From NCBI GenBank assembly GCA_027574665.1, contig CM050657.1, forward strand, positions 26,721,408 to 26,785,407: a stretch of DNA of 64,000 bases, given 5' to 3'. Positions 1 through 14,600 of the stretch are shown here, in pieces. The DNA is from Rhynochetos jubatus (Eukaryota; Chordata; Aves; Eurypygiformes; Rhynochetidae). The notes under the pieces are model-generated. The model was given only the letters and a program-made list of their open reading frames with translations. It did not search any database and was not told where the DNA came from. Positions within the stretch are counted from its first letter, which is position 1. Every line of letters begins with the position of its first letter. The translations under genes were made by a program, and so were the position numbers.

Positions 1-1190
1 CAGGGATGCATCTGCAGCCGCGGGGCCGAGGGCCAGCGGGAGCGGCGGCGTGTGCGCTCCGGGGATGCCCCGCCGGCCCCGCACAGCCCGGGGCTCCTTC
101 CAGCCGGGCCGGGCCGGGCCTCTCCTGCAAACAGACGGCAGGAAAAGGCGTACGTTATTCGTTTATTTACAATTTTAAAAGATCGCGGTCGCATTTCGGG
201 TTCGTCTCGGGGGTGGGGGTGGGCTGGGTCGGCTCCTCGCGCCCACCTGCAAGTCTCACCCACGGGGAGGGGAAATTCGCATCTCCCTTCCCCACCTCCC
301 CCGTAGTTAACAGCCCCGTTTCAAAACGAAGCGTCTAATCCTCGTTAATTACTTGTAAAAGCACCGCTGCTGCTGAATTCCAGCAGCATCACAACAGATT
401 TCCACCGGGAGCCTTACTGCGGGGAGGGGACCCGAGGCTCGGACGGATCAAATGCGTTTGCCCTCGGAACAAGGGATTTTCCCAGCGGGGTGGGGGTGGC
501 GAGAGAACTCGCGTGGCCCTGCGTGACCCACTCCGCGACTGCCAACAGGTATCGGGACACCCGCAAGCATCCAGCCCGCGATCCCAAGCGTCGGCCCGGA
601 CATTGCTCCCTTCCTCCCCGCCCTCCATCCAGCATGATGGAGCCAGGAATTAACGATATGAAGGGGAAAGCGGCCCTACTAGCACAGACATTGAATTCAT
701 TAATCGGTATTTCGCCCGCAGCGGTATGATTTCACCGCTTATTCTTTTAAAGATGAACTGGATTAAAATCTGGGAAGAGACAAACCGAAAGAGAGGGAAA
801 GAATGAGAGGAGAAAAAGAGAGAATGAGCGAAATAATGAGAGAGAACAGAGAGAGAAAAAATAAAGAAGGAACGGAGGAAAGGAGAAGAAAGAGAAGGAA
901 GGCAGGACAGCAACAAAGCGAAAGAAACCAAAGAGAGGAGGGCAGCCCGCCGGCTCCATCCCCGGCTGCGCCGCCGCGGGTGCCCCCGCGCCGCCCGTGC
1001 TCAGAGCGGGGCCGGGAGCGGGCTGGTGCCGCTGGTCCCCTGCCGCCCCCCCCCCCCAAAACCATCCCATCCGTGATGAAGTGACAGGATCCCGCTCCCC
1101 GGCCGCCCGCGCTGCTCACGGCCAAGGCACGGCCGGGTGAAGTAAAACGCAGCAGCGCAGGATCCGCGGGATCCGGGGCCCTTCCTTCAG
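1..1190. promoter_or_regulatory. CpG-rich left edge, probable flank of an off-window promoter
   Basis: GC- and CpG-rich blocks at about 1-130, 400-620 and 930-1190 alternate with AT-richer stretches that contain several ATTA-type homeodomain cores, for example around 340-352 and 690-705. No reading frame here looks like a real protein; the short open frames are what GC-rich DNA gives by chance. In other vertebrates the neighbour of SGPP2 is PAX3, transcribed away from it, so this could be PAX3 upstream DNA. That is inference from remembered synteny; no PAX3 paired-domain sequence is present. Confidence 0.4.
770..945. repeat. Purine-rich (GA) low-complexity tract
   Basis: About 175 bases consist almost entirely of A and G on the plus strand, built from irregular GAGA, GAAA and AGAGAGA units. 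The reverse strand is read as a Phe/Ser/Leu-rich open frame, which is a composition artefact. The tract sits between two CpG-rich blocks, as GAGA-type tracts near promoters often do. Confidence 0.7.
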
Positions 1191-4100
1191 GGCTACCCGT
1201 GGGGTAAGGGGCTGCGGGGAGGCCCAGCTCTGGCCCAGACCCTGCCCCTCCCCTGCGGGTCTCCCAGTCCATGGCTTGCCTTGGGCATAAAGCAAAGCCG
1301 CTGCCCACAGAAAATAAAGAAATTGGGGCGTGGGCTTGGGTTTTTGTGTTTGTTTGGGTTTTGTTTTGGTGTTTGGGTTTTTTTTGAGGGGGGCAACATG
1401 AGCCGATTAATATCTGGAAGGATACTTGTAGCGATCGCTTCCCTCTCCTTCAGACAGCAAGCAAAACTCCAGAACAACTGGAAGGTCACCTCTTTCCATA
1501 TGATTTTATACTTAAATAATACAGGGAAATCTAAGGAACCCTTAGAAAACCATTTACTATCTGACTAGAAGTGTGGTTGCTGTTTTATTTTTACTGTTCA
1601 TTTCATTTACTTAAACCTTGCAATAGTTACAGGTTTTTTCATACAAGAATATTTTCTGTCCCCTAATACGAACTGTACAACTGGAGTCCTTATTTACAGG
1701 GTGGAAATCAAACTGGAATTATTGCGCATCGCCACATTTTCTAAGCCATAAAAAGTCTCATTCTTCCCATTTTGAAGCAAAGCAAATTTTAAATTCTACT
1801 TCAAGCATATTTCTCAAATTTGGGACATAAAAAACCCAAACCAAACCAAATTGCATTCGCTATTAATCAAAAGATTACAAAATAATAACCGAAAACGATT
1901 TGTAGGATTCTGCTGAATGCTTAAACAACCTAGAGGCAGGATGGAGAAACACTGCTTCCATCTGGACCTGTAATGAGCTGAACTGTTAAGATTTAGATTC
2001 CTTGACAAATCAGGAGTAGGTCTGGGGGATAAATAATAATATTTTTTTTAAAGTAAAAATCTTGCAAGCTATTCCTCCCAAATTTCATAATCCAGCGGGA
2101 CAAATCAACCTCATAATATTTGTTTACTGTAAAAATCTCCTTAATACAGCTGAGATATTTCTCAGCTGAAGCTATTTGTAAGAGATTACAGTCACCTTGA
2201 TCTAAAACCTCACCATCTGCGTGACATGGGGAAAGTAGCCTGGGACCAGCTCAGAACCAGAGCTGCGAGGGCAGGTTCAGACCTGGGTGCTTCTATTAAG
2301 AGGAGACGCACGCCAGATGGAGGGACAGTGTTGCCCCTTCCCCGTAACGCGAGCAAAAGTATTTCGTGCTGCATTGATCGAGGAACAATGTAGCCAAATA
2401 CATCTAGTATAAATATATGTATCCTCTATGATGGGGACTGCATTTTGTTAACTCAGATTTGGCATTTTCTTCCCAATATCTCCGTTTCTACGTGCACGCA
2501 CATAAGGTGTAGAAGCAGAAGTCGCAGGGCTTCAATAAAAGTGAGCCACCAAATGTAAATACCCTTCGGAAACACTGGAAATCGTAGCTGTGAAAGACCC
2601 GTCGCCGGTTTGTAACACGAAGGGAACATTTGTAAGGTTTGCCGAAGATCTTGCACCAAGGGGCAGCTGACAGGGAGCCGCCTCTGATGTGGTTGTAATG
2701 AGCAGAGGTTAACACAAAGAAAGATTGAAGTTTTCTTTGGCAATAGAACATTCTAACGTAATTAACTCGCTGCCAGCAGGACAAAGCTATTCTCTAACCA
2801 GCAGAACTGACAAGGACAGCATATCCACGAAAGGTCCGTAACGCAGGGAAAAAGACCACTGAGCTCAAGAGGATTTAAGTGCACACCGAGAGCAAAGTTA
2901 GGCAAACAGGTCTCCTCCTCTTTTATTTCCAAGGAATATTAGCCACCCAATAATCTCTCCATAACCGTATCTCACACCGTATTAATATCAAACGCACTGT
3001 TTATGCTCATCTGCAGGTCAGAGGTGATTAGTAACCGTTCCTTCAGCAGCTCTCACTGACACACAGACCCCACTGTGCCAGCCGTGAACACCCAGCGAGG
3101 GAGCTGCAACAGCGCTGCTCCTTGGGGTTCACGACCACTTCCCCACGTAAAGGCTTTCAGCACCAGGTCTGATCGCACGATCGCACATCGTTTTCCGCAG
3201 AAGCTCGTAGTTCACGCGCACCCAAAATTCCCGTTCAGTGGGATTTTGCCTGTTGGCGCGAGCCGCAGGCTCTGCCAGTTGAAACAGTTCACCCACTCCA
3301 GGGAAGGTGGTCACTGAAGTAGGATTTCAACTGAAAATCCTCATTAACCCCGTAACTACACCTGAATTCCTCAGCCGGCGGTAACTGCCTGCGTGAAGGC
3401 AACTCACTCTTCCATCATTTGCACAAGACAATGTGTTAGACGCTGTAAGCTACGTTGGGGCGTGAGTCTCCAAAGCAAAACGGAACCCCTTTGAACTGTA
3501 ATTTGAGCCACAAAAGAACACTGAGGTAAGAAGCAACACTCTTTCCGTATGCCCCTGTAACGCACCCTATTTTAATAAAGTATTTTTACAGCGCAAGATA
3601 AAAACAAGGGAGGTCCACTCCTTTCTGTTCTCTGCAGTACTAATGCAGACAGAAGCTCACTTTACAGATTAAGATGGTCTTTTGGGTTTGCAGTCCACAA
3701 TCCTATTATTGAGCCTGATTTTCGAAATGTGCTTCCAAAATGCTGTCTTGACCCAGACAAAAACAGATGGGAGCCCAACTACCAGTCACTTTTGGAAATT
3801 CAGGTCACTGAACTAGCTTGCAGGGATGTATGACTTGGTACCCACTGCTGTCAGCGACTCTTATTATTTGGCTTTTCCGTGCCTTTTTGATGATCATAAA
3901 TGAGAGTAACTATGTTGGGTTTTGTATGATAATCAAAAGTATCTCCATCCGCTGGCCTTTTAACCAATCCAACTAGGAAATGGAGGTTTTTAGTACTTCC
4001 ATCCATTTCTGAAACGCTCAAGCTTTTTTCTGTCAACCCTGCCTTTCAAAAGATGAATACCTGCCGCTATGTAAATCAACACTGCATGTTTATTTACTAC

Positions 4101-6144
4101 TTGTGGGCTAGTGATGCCGAAAGGAATTGTTCTTCTGGGCAGCCACAGTATTTACCAGAAATAAAAAATTTCTGCACTGTGGCGCTAAAGGTAGGTAAGT
4201 GTTAAAGACACAGTGGTGCTTTAAAAAATTGAATTATCGAGCACAAGTTGTTAAGAAGGACAACGTGAAAGTTCTAACGTGGCAGGGGTTGTCCTAACGT
4301 ATCCCCATACAGCGTAAATGGGAGAAGCTCCGCGCAAGCAGCGTATACAGAGCTTTGTCCTGTGGCTGCAGTCAGCATCAGCAAGACCTTTCCTCAAGCA
4401 GAAATCAGTTGGTTGTTCCAGATAAGATGGAAAAGAACAGCTTACGGTATGCGACTACCCCTCCAGGTCCTCTTGGCCAGCTGAGTTCTGCCCTCCTATC
4501 TGTGTTTCTCTCCCTCTCTTGGACTAATACCACTGTTGTCTGTCAGCCTTTTCCAAATCATGAACTTAACATCCAGTCTAATCTTCCAGGCTGGAGTCCA
4601 GGATGCTCCGCACAGGTAGAGGGATAGGGGGATTACCGCCAGAAAATACTTAAGATCTTCTGGCACGACTGGAAACTTCAGCTCTTTCCGAGTTCACACA
4701 GCCTTTGATCTCACAGGGGTCAAAAAATTCCTGCGAGCTTCAGGCCTTTGTTTACCTCCCTGGTGCTTCCATTCATTGGCTGTGGCTGCTTGTGCCCCGC
4801 ACCGCCTAACGCAGAGAAATACTGCACAGCAAAAAACCAGAAGAGAGCAAGGGAAAAAAGGAAGGCAGCAGCTTGTATTTCCCATGGTTTTCCCCATGGT
4901 GTTGCGGTACGCCCCGCCTTCTCCGCTTTCCCACCGAGTGCCCCAAAGCACCGGTTTTCCCGTAAGATGTGTGGGCAGTGTAACTGATGCACATCTCTGA
5001 ACAACCAGAAGGCGCGAGTGTGCTGACTGCGACAGTCACAATAATAAAACACCACCAGCCACACAGATTTTCACTTTTTGTATTTTACTGAGCTTTTTTT
5101 TTTTTTTTTTAACCGAAACTTGAGCAAAGTTTGGCTTTGGACAAGCCATCTGTACACACAAAGGAACCCAAAATACAACTGTGATACTGGGATTCTGCGG
5201 TAGCCAGAGATGTATACAACGCATGACTTTTCTGACTGGTACTGTGATGTGGATCCAGACTAACGCTCCTGAAACCAGTGGTTTCCCAAAATTTGCATAA
5301 GCAGAGGGAAGGATTTGACATACGGTCAGACTGTCCGTTTTAATCTGGCTCTGCAATATTTTCCAATATACGGGTAGGAACCTGATACGGAACACGATCG
5401 TTCGATTGTGAATAAGCCTGAAAATCCTTTTTAGGCCTGTGATCTTCAACTTTTTAGAACGTGCCAACCTCTAAACATTTTAAAGTTGACCCTTGCATCA
5501 CAGATTTCAGCTTCTGATGATCAACTCGCTTTTCTTACTTACCTTATGCAGATCCCTTAGAAGCAGTCCACGGATCCCAGTTGAAACCATTGGTTTAGTC
5601 AAAATGGCAAATACTGTTTACAGAGAAAAGGCAAGAATAAAACTATGATGTGGAAAGAAAAGATGGAGTATACATTTCTTACTGTAATCAGTATTTCAGG
5701 GCATAGCTACGTAATCGCTTCTGCTGTGACTGCAGCTCCAGTAAACACACCCAAGTGGGTGCGCGTGAGCTCGCCCGGGGAGCGGCCCCACGACATCCAC
5801 GCGGCTCACCGCAGCCGGAAAGCCCGCAGGAGCAAAGCGAAGCAAGAGCTAGGCGGCGAGCTCCAGCTGAGCTTCACGCGTGCTCAGCGCTCGCTTCGGC
5901 GTGTCCACAGGAGATGCAGTTACGGCAGGAACTGCTGGGCAGGCTCACCTGAATGGCAAGGTACCGGAGCTTACCTGCTCGAACAGAAACGCTGACAGGC
6001 ATGCTGCATTTGCACTAGAAGCACACACGGGCAAATCATACATCGGTGCATATGATGTACACATGTACATATATTCTATAGATTTATTTTTCTTAGAAAA
6101 CATTGCTGCTATGTCCATTAATTTACACGTATTTATTCTTACTA
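1191..6144. other. Intergenic DNA without a recognisable gene
   Basis: Mostly AT-rich single-copy-looking sequence. It holds a GT-rich low-complexity run at about 1338-1393, a T17 run at 5094-5110 and a GC-rich patch at about 5755-5960. The open frame across that patch (5645-5995) has no recognisable domain and no clear splice context. I see no RNA gene and no confident repeat family in the rest. Confidence 0.5.
5094..5110. repeat. Poly-T tract (T17)
   Basis: Seventeen consecutive T, interrupted only at the edges. It could be the reversed poly-A tail of an old retroposed sequence, but no target-site duplication or parent sequence is recognisable beside it. Confidence 0.8.
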
Positions 6145-6306
6145 CAGTATCATAATAATACTTTCACTTCTATAGCACCTCCTCTTCAAGGATCTCCAAT
6201 TGCTTAAAAACTGTAATAAATAAAGCCTCACATCTTGCCTGTGAGGTAGGTCAACGCTATTATCAAACTTTACAGATGCATTAACTGAAGAACAGAGAGG
6301 TTAAGG
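6145..6306 (+). mobile_element. Ancient MIR/CORE-SINE-like relic
   Basis: The segment follows the order of a MIR-type SINE core: a 'tatagcacct...tcaaggatct' block, 'aataaagcctcacat', 'cctgtgaggtaggt', 'ctattatc', 'tttacagatgca', and 'aacagagaggttaag'. These match from memory the conserved 'CTCACAACAACCCTATGAGG' and 'TTTACAGATGAGGAAACTGA' blocks of MIR, with heavy divergence. MIRs are old tRNA-derived SINEs shared across amniotes and are rare and decayed in birds. The following 6307-6460 resembles a further old interspersed repeat, with a 'gaagtcaacaggggct' core and 'aggcctgatttt'. It has no coding function. Confidence 0.6.
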
Positions 6307-7879
6307 CCAAAATTTTCAAATGTTTGTACCTGAAGTCAACCATCTAAATACCCATTTAGATGCTTAAATAAAAGTCTCGTGATTTTCTTTGGTGCAGATG
6401 ATCCACAACTACTGCTGAAGTCAACAGGGGCTAGTAGTCAGGCCTGATTTTAGGAGGCATACACCTTTTACACGGCTAACGAGCAACTCCAGGTTTGAAA
6501 ACACTGCTCTAAATACACGAACCACGGTCAGAGCCACAGTTGATCCCAGTAATTTATCTCCTCGGGGCCTTTACAGCATGACATACGACTTTAAAAGGCT
6601 GGTGCGGATCTTTTTAGAGACGTAAGTGACACAAAAATCATACACCGTTTCCACAATCGGTGCCCATCGTAACAGAGTCTGTACAAATACCGCTTGGGTT
6701 TGTGGGGTTTCTGGGGCGTCAGGGGGGTTGTTCTTCACAGATTTGTGATCATCAAGACAATGCACGGCACACATCACTTGTGCAGTCATAAAACACGTCA
6801 CACCATCTTCACCTGCTGTCTTTACATTTCTACACAGTAAATTCCTTTGCACTTGTGATAAATAGAAGTGGCCAAGTGAAGGTCTATCGAGAGGATACTT
6901 GTCAGGATATCATGCAGACAGCTTGCAAAATACACATACTAAAAGATCACTTTCAAAATTCTTGAATTGTTAAGCACGAAAAGAATTACCTCATTCCATT
7001 ACAGTACTGTGTAGAAACACGGAATAAGCAGCGCTATCTTATTCCCAACAGAATAGGTTATAACAACTAATTAAGTTAGAAAAATTCAGGCACCAAATGA
7101 ATTATCCTGCAACACGGAACGGTATCTATATAGAGCGCTCTCCTTTAGACTACAAAACCAGCTGTATGGCAATGCTTTTTCCAGTTCATCTATCGAGCAT
7201 CTTGTCACATTTCAAAGACATCTTTGATGTTCCAACCTCACAGAACAAAAACGTTTCCTACTGGCCTTCACAGAAACTCCTAACGCAGGAGAGAAACCTA
7301 CCGAGAGGGACAACCACCGCCTCATTACAGCTACCTCTACGGAAGGCAAATGTTTGACACACAGATTATGCCACTGCAGTCCACTTCTACAGTGACGCTG
7401 AAGGTCTGTATTTTAATGTGGGCTTCTCTCACTGTGTAAAAACCGAAATCAATGCCCAGTGAAATGTTACTCTCTACCACAGGAGTCTCTTACTCCTGAT
7501 TTAGAGCTCCATTAATTAAATACATCTTCCGTAAATTGTTTTAAGTGTGCAGCGTAGTGTTTCAGCCTCCCACATGAAATGAGAATTTCAAATAATTAAA
7601 TAATAAAGCTTATTTTAAGCAACCAACAGAGGGCCCGACGGCCTTCTAATGGAATTATAACAAAACCGTACTCAGCACATCGTAGGGAAACTTTGGCTCA
7701 GTCTCTGTAAGGTAACACACTTGTTACAGCTTCTTCTGTACCTACTCGTTAACTTCAGAAAAGGGAGCACACAGAACGCGTTTGACATTGCCATCCTGCT
7801 CTGCTCCCACCCAGAGTGAATCTCTCCAATTATCTTCCAGGCGGGGGCAACAGTAAGCCAGTTTTCTTCAATCGAGATC
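6307..7879. other. Gene-free DNA downstream of the RING gene
   Basis: This stretch lies 3' of the minus-strand RING gene and may include its 3' UTR. No polyadenylation signal close to the stop codon could be identified on the minus strand, so the transcript end cannot be placed. No other gene is recognisable. Confidence 0.45.
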
Positions 7880-8297
7880 GTGTCCTTCTGCAGCAGGGAG
7901 CACGGGAGCCAGGCTACGCTCCCGAGCGGAGCGCGGCCCCCCGCTCCCCAGGGTGACACCTCCGCCACGGCCGCCTCCCGCCCTCCCTCCGCAGCCGCAG
8001 GACCCTCCGCTGCCCCTCGCCCGGTCACCCTGCAGCCCACCCCCGCCGCCTCGGACTCCGCCTGAGGGTCCACCGTGCGGCTGAGGCGGGCCTGGGGCCT
8101 GTCACCGCGGCGGGGCCTTGCCCCGTCATCACCCCCCGGCAGGCCCCAGCGGGTCGGCACACCCAGGAGAGCCACGGCCCGGGCCGCGTCCCTCCTCCCC
8201 CGCCGCCGCCGCCCACCCGCCCCCGGGCCGGGACGCGGCTAAGCCCAACCGAGCGAGGGCAACCTGCGAGCGGGGGCCCGGCCAGGCCCCGCCGGCG

Positions 8298-11169
<2,872 letters not shown>

Positions 11170-11240
11170 TTTCAAGTAAGAATTTTTGGAGGCACTGTAT
11201 CAAATGCCTTAATAAAGTCCAGATACATCAGCTGCGTTTC
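11170..11240 (-). mobile_element. Old CR1/L3-type LINE reverse-transcriptase relic
   Basis: Read on the minus strand, a short stretch encodes YLDFIKAFDTVPPKIL, which matches the conserved 'YLDF.KAFDTVPH..LL' block of CR1/L2-type non-LTR reverse transcriptases. It ends in a stop and the surrounding frame is broken. The nucleotide divergence is much greater than in the large CR1 at 46.8-49.9 kb, so this is an older insertion. The relic may extend over about 11040-11430, but I cannot define its ends. Confidence 0.6.
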
Positions 11241-11576
11241 TGGTTCAAGCTGCTTTGCCCCTGTCTTTTGTGTTCTGAGCTTTCTTATCTGATGTGTATC
11301 TGCCTTGAGGTCAACTGAAACTCCACCTAATGAGTATATGAAAGTCAGCATTGGGAAAGCTTCCTGTCGTTCTGGCACGAAAACGACACGGAATAGATGG
11401 CAAAGTTGAGCACAAGTTAATACCAACAACAACAATAATAAATGGAAATTCTAAATGCAAAATTGGGGTGAAATGCACATTTTTTTTTATAAAAATAAGA
11501 AAAACCAGTGTGTAGTCACAGAAACTTCTTTGCTTTTAATTACCCTTGGGAACACAGTGCTGTGTAACTAGATCCC

Positions 11577-11621
11577 GCACAAGCAAGGTTGTCTGGTGGC
11601 GGCACAAGCAAGGTTGTCTGG
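11577..11621. repeat. Short direct duplication (20 bases, period 25)
   Basis: The 20-base unit GCACAAGCAAGGTTGTCTGG occurs exactly at 11577-11596 and again at 11602-11621, separated by five bases. This is a recent local duplication with no known function. Confidence 0.85.
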
Positions 11622-14600
11622 AGCCATGCGGTGCCTAGAGTATGCTCTTTGATAGAACCTGTGAGTGTTTGATAAGCCACGTGAGTGTCCCTGTCCCCAC
11701 GGCCCGTGAGACCCTGCTTTTCTCTTGGGGGGGTGTGCAACTCCTATTTACCTCTTCGTGTGGTGCTCGTGGGTTCTGTCTTTGCCCTTTTGCTAGCACA
11801 GGAAGTCCTGTGATGACACAGCGGGTCAGTTCACAGAGATGATCTAGCTAAACTACTCTTTTGGTAGGTTTTGGGCTGGAACAACTCAGGGAAGCTGCCT
11901 GGGTGCCCGAGTTCTGCAGCCAGCGCAAGGAAAAGTGCCGCTGGCTGTGTGGTCAGGAGAGGAAATGAGGCTGGGACCGCAGTGACGGCCGTTTATGTAC
12001 ATTGACCTCACTGTGGAACAAAGCCATTAATGACTGCAGCCCTTTTGTCTCGGTCCAGCATCGTGTCATGTCTAAGATATGATGGTCCGGAGCAAGGCTG
12101 GAAAGCCTGCTGTGGCAACCTGGGGAGGAAGCTGCGTTCTGGTGTCCCCTGGGAGCCTTGTCCGTGTAGGACAGTGTCCAGCAGTAGCTCTCCGAGGGTG
12201 CATGGGGACACGGGGCAGGGTCTGGGGCTGTGCAACCTGCACTCCTGCTCCCTGTGTTGCGGGGCTACCTGTCTCCTCGGTCATCTGGACTGGCAGACCA
12301 CCCGGCCTGGAGTCGAAGGTGGCTTCTTGGCTGGATTCCTCTGGCGACCGAATCCATGATTCTGCACAAGCCAGGGAGTTGGGCCATGAGTAATGGAAAA
12401 CATCTTCATGTTGAATTTAAAGGCTGGGATTGAAGAGAAGTATCTTCGGATTTTGGAAGAGTGACTGTATTTCTGAAGATCCAGACATACTCTCTCAGTC
12501 ACTTTAATTACAATAAGCATTTTGTCTTTGGGTTAAGAGCTTGTAGGGACTGTTCTTTGGTGGGAAAGGTGTATTAGTTCTTGTAAAACACCCTGAAATG
12601 AAACTGAGCTGGTTCTGGGGACTTACTGCTGGCTGAACCACTCTCTGGGACTTTGGATGTTATTCAGCAGAAGTTGTCTTATGAATTCTGAGCAAAAGTG
12701 GCAAACAACCCTACAAAATACACATTTTTCCACTTAGAATAATAATCCCACGGCTGGTGGGAATTTAGTGTTTTAAATATTGGGCCTGATTTACCCGGTG
12801 CAGCGCGCCAGTCTTGTGCTGGTGACATGATCTAAGAAGAGCTGCAGGAGTGTAAAATGCACTCACCGATGAGCCAAGCCCAAAACCCAGTAGAAGAATC
12901 CTCCTGTTTTTCACAAGGGACGTGCTGGCATCCATCCCTGCAGCAATGATGTCTTGTTTAGCTGGTTTAATTATTCAGAATTTCTGTGTTGCGGTACAAT
13001 AGGTGTGTTTAATGAAATTTGACATCTCGCTTTTTAGTTACAGGTAGGAAGAAAGTTCTCTCTAATGGACAGGAATAGATCAGATGCCAGCCCATTCATG
13101 CTAAAACTGCTAAAATTTTTTAAACACACCCCTTTTTTATGTTTTCTATACATTTCAGCAATTAAGTAGCTTCTTTAGGACTGATGCAAACGTCATTGCA
13201 GTCAGGCAGCTCTTCAGATAGGTCCTTGTGGTTCAGTGTACTGTTACAGTTGATATCAGAAGCTTTATGACAATATTTTCGTATCAGGAATTTTTGATTT
13301 TTATAAAAGTCTACTTATCGTATGACTTTCTAGAGTGCATTAAGAAACTAAGCCTAGAGCTCTTTTGGTAAGTATTTAGAAAAAGAGAACTCTCTTGCTT
13401 TTCACCCTTCCACTCAAATTAATTTACTTGCATTTCATCCTCCAACCCCATTTCCACTCCCTTCTGCGGGGTGGCAAAGGCTGTGCGCTACTTTTCTGCC
13501 CTATCATTGTGTTGTAGGATGCTGCAGCATCATCTTCTGCTTTCTTCGCGTTAACATTTTATTTCATATAATGTATTTCTGAATAATTTATAATTAAAGT
13601 GCTTTTTTACCTTTTCTCTCTTGGAACTCCCGTAAAAGCTAGCGCATGTGCGGTCGGTTGTATTCAGTGCAGGAAGGAATGTTAATTTTCAGTGATATTT
13701 GCGGGCCGTTTCAAAGGGCTGAAAAGGGAGAGAAGGATTACAGTTATGAGCAATTCTGCGTCAGGCATAGCCGTATACAAAATGTGTTGCTTTCTTAACG
13801 CGTGCAACAGGAAAGATGCAGAGGTAAATAAATGCAGAATTACTGTATTTGACACCCCCCTCTCCCCATTATTGTGTTGTAGCTGCTAGATTTGGTGCTG
13901 TTTCGGTTGCCTCAGGCGATGAGGGATGTGACAGACAGCGCCTCCGCTGACCAGAGGTGAATACCTTTGCTGATGAGGTCTCTGCTTTCTCTTTTCTTCC
14001 AGGTTAAGCTTTAAGCTTCTCTTCTTCACCCAGTGCTGACCTGCAGCCCCAAGCGCAGCCACACCCGTCACGGCATCAGTCTGATGCCAAATCGTGCAAC
14101 AGGTTTATTTGCAATAGAAGGGTGCGGGCTTAAAGCCGGGAATGACTGCCCATCATTTATTTTCCATAATCCTGTGTTTTCAGCATGACCCATGCAGGTA
14201 ACTGCATTACGAGCTTGGGTTAAGAAAAGAGGAGGAACCATTTGAAGTCGTCCCTCGGTGCACTACCCTCACACAGCAGTGAGGAGCGTCGCCGCAGGCT
14301 TTGCTCCAGAGCAAACCCATCTCTGAGATGTTACCTAAGCCGATGGCAGACGTGGGCTAACTGCAGTTCAGGCAGTGGTGACTCCAGTAGTACCCGTGCA
14401 GACCTACGTTTAATCTAGCTAACGGGGCTACCAGGATGGACCCTTCGGACTCCAGAGCCACGCGTCCCTTGGGTCCTCGGGCTCTGCGCTACGGCGAAGC
14501 GCAGCCGATGGATCCCGCGTCCCTCTCGTATATGGCACTTCATTAACAGCTCCCTGAAGCAGGAACTGGGTTTCTGTGTTGGGGCAGATCTGTCCCGTGT

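Noticed and set aside
1-1190. PAX3 first exon on the minus strand
   Set aside because: No paired-domain or PAX3 N-terminal sequence is visible in any frame. Only synteny suggests PAX3 is nearby.
5645-5995. 116-codon frame over a GC-rich patch, considered as an exon of an unknown gene
   Set aside because: No recognisable domain, no convincing splice sites and no matching neighbour exon were found. Kept only as a GC-rich patch.
12765-12830. Old interspersed repeat starting 'gggcctgattta'
   Set aside because: The resemblance to ancient amniote repeats is short and loose and could not be defined at either end.
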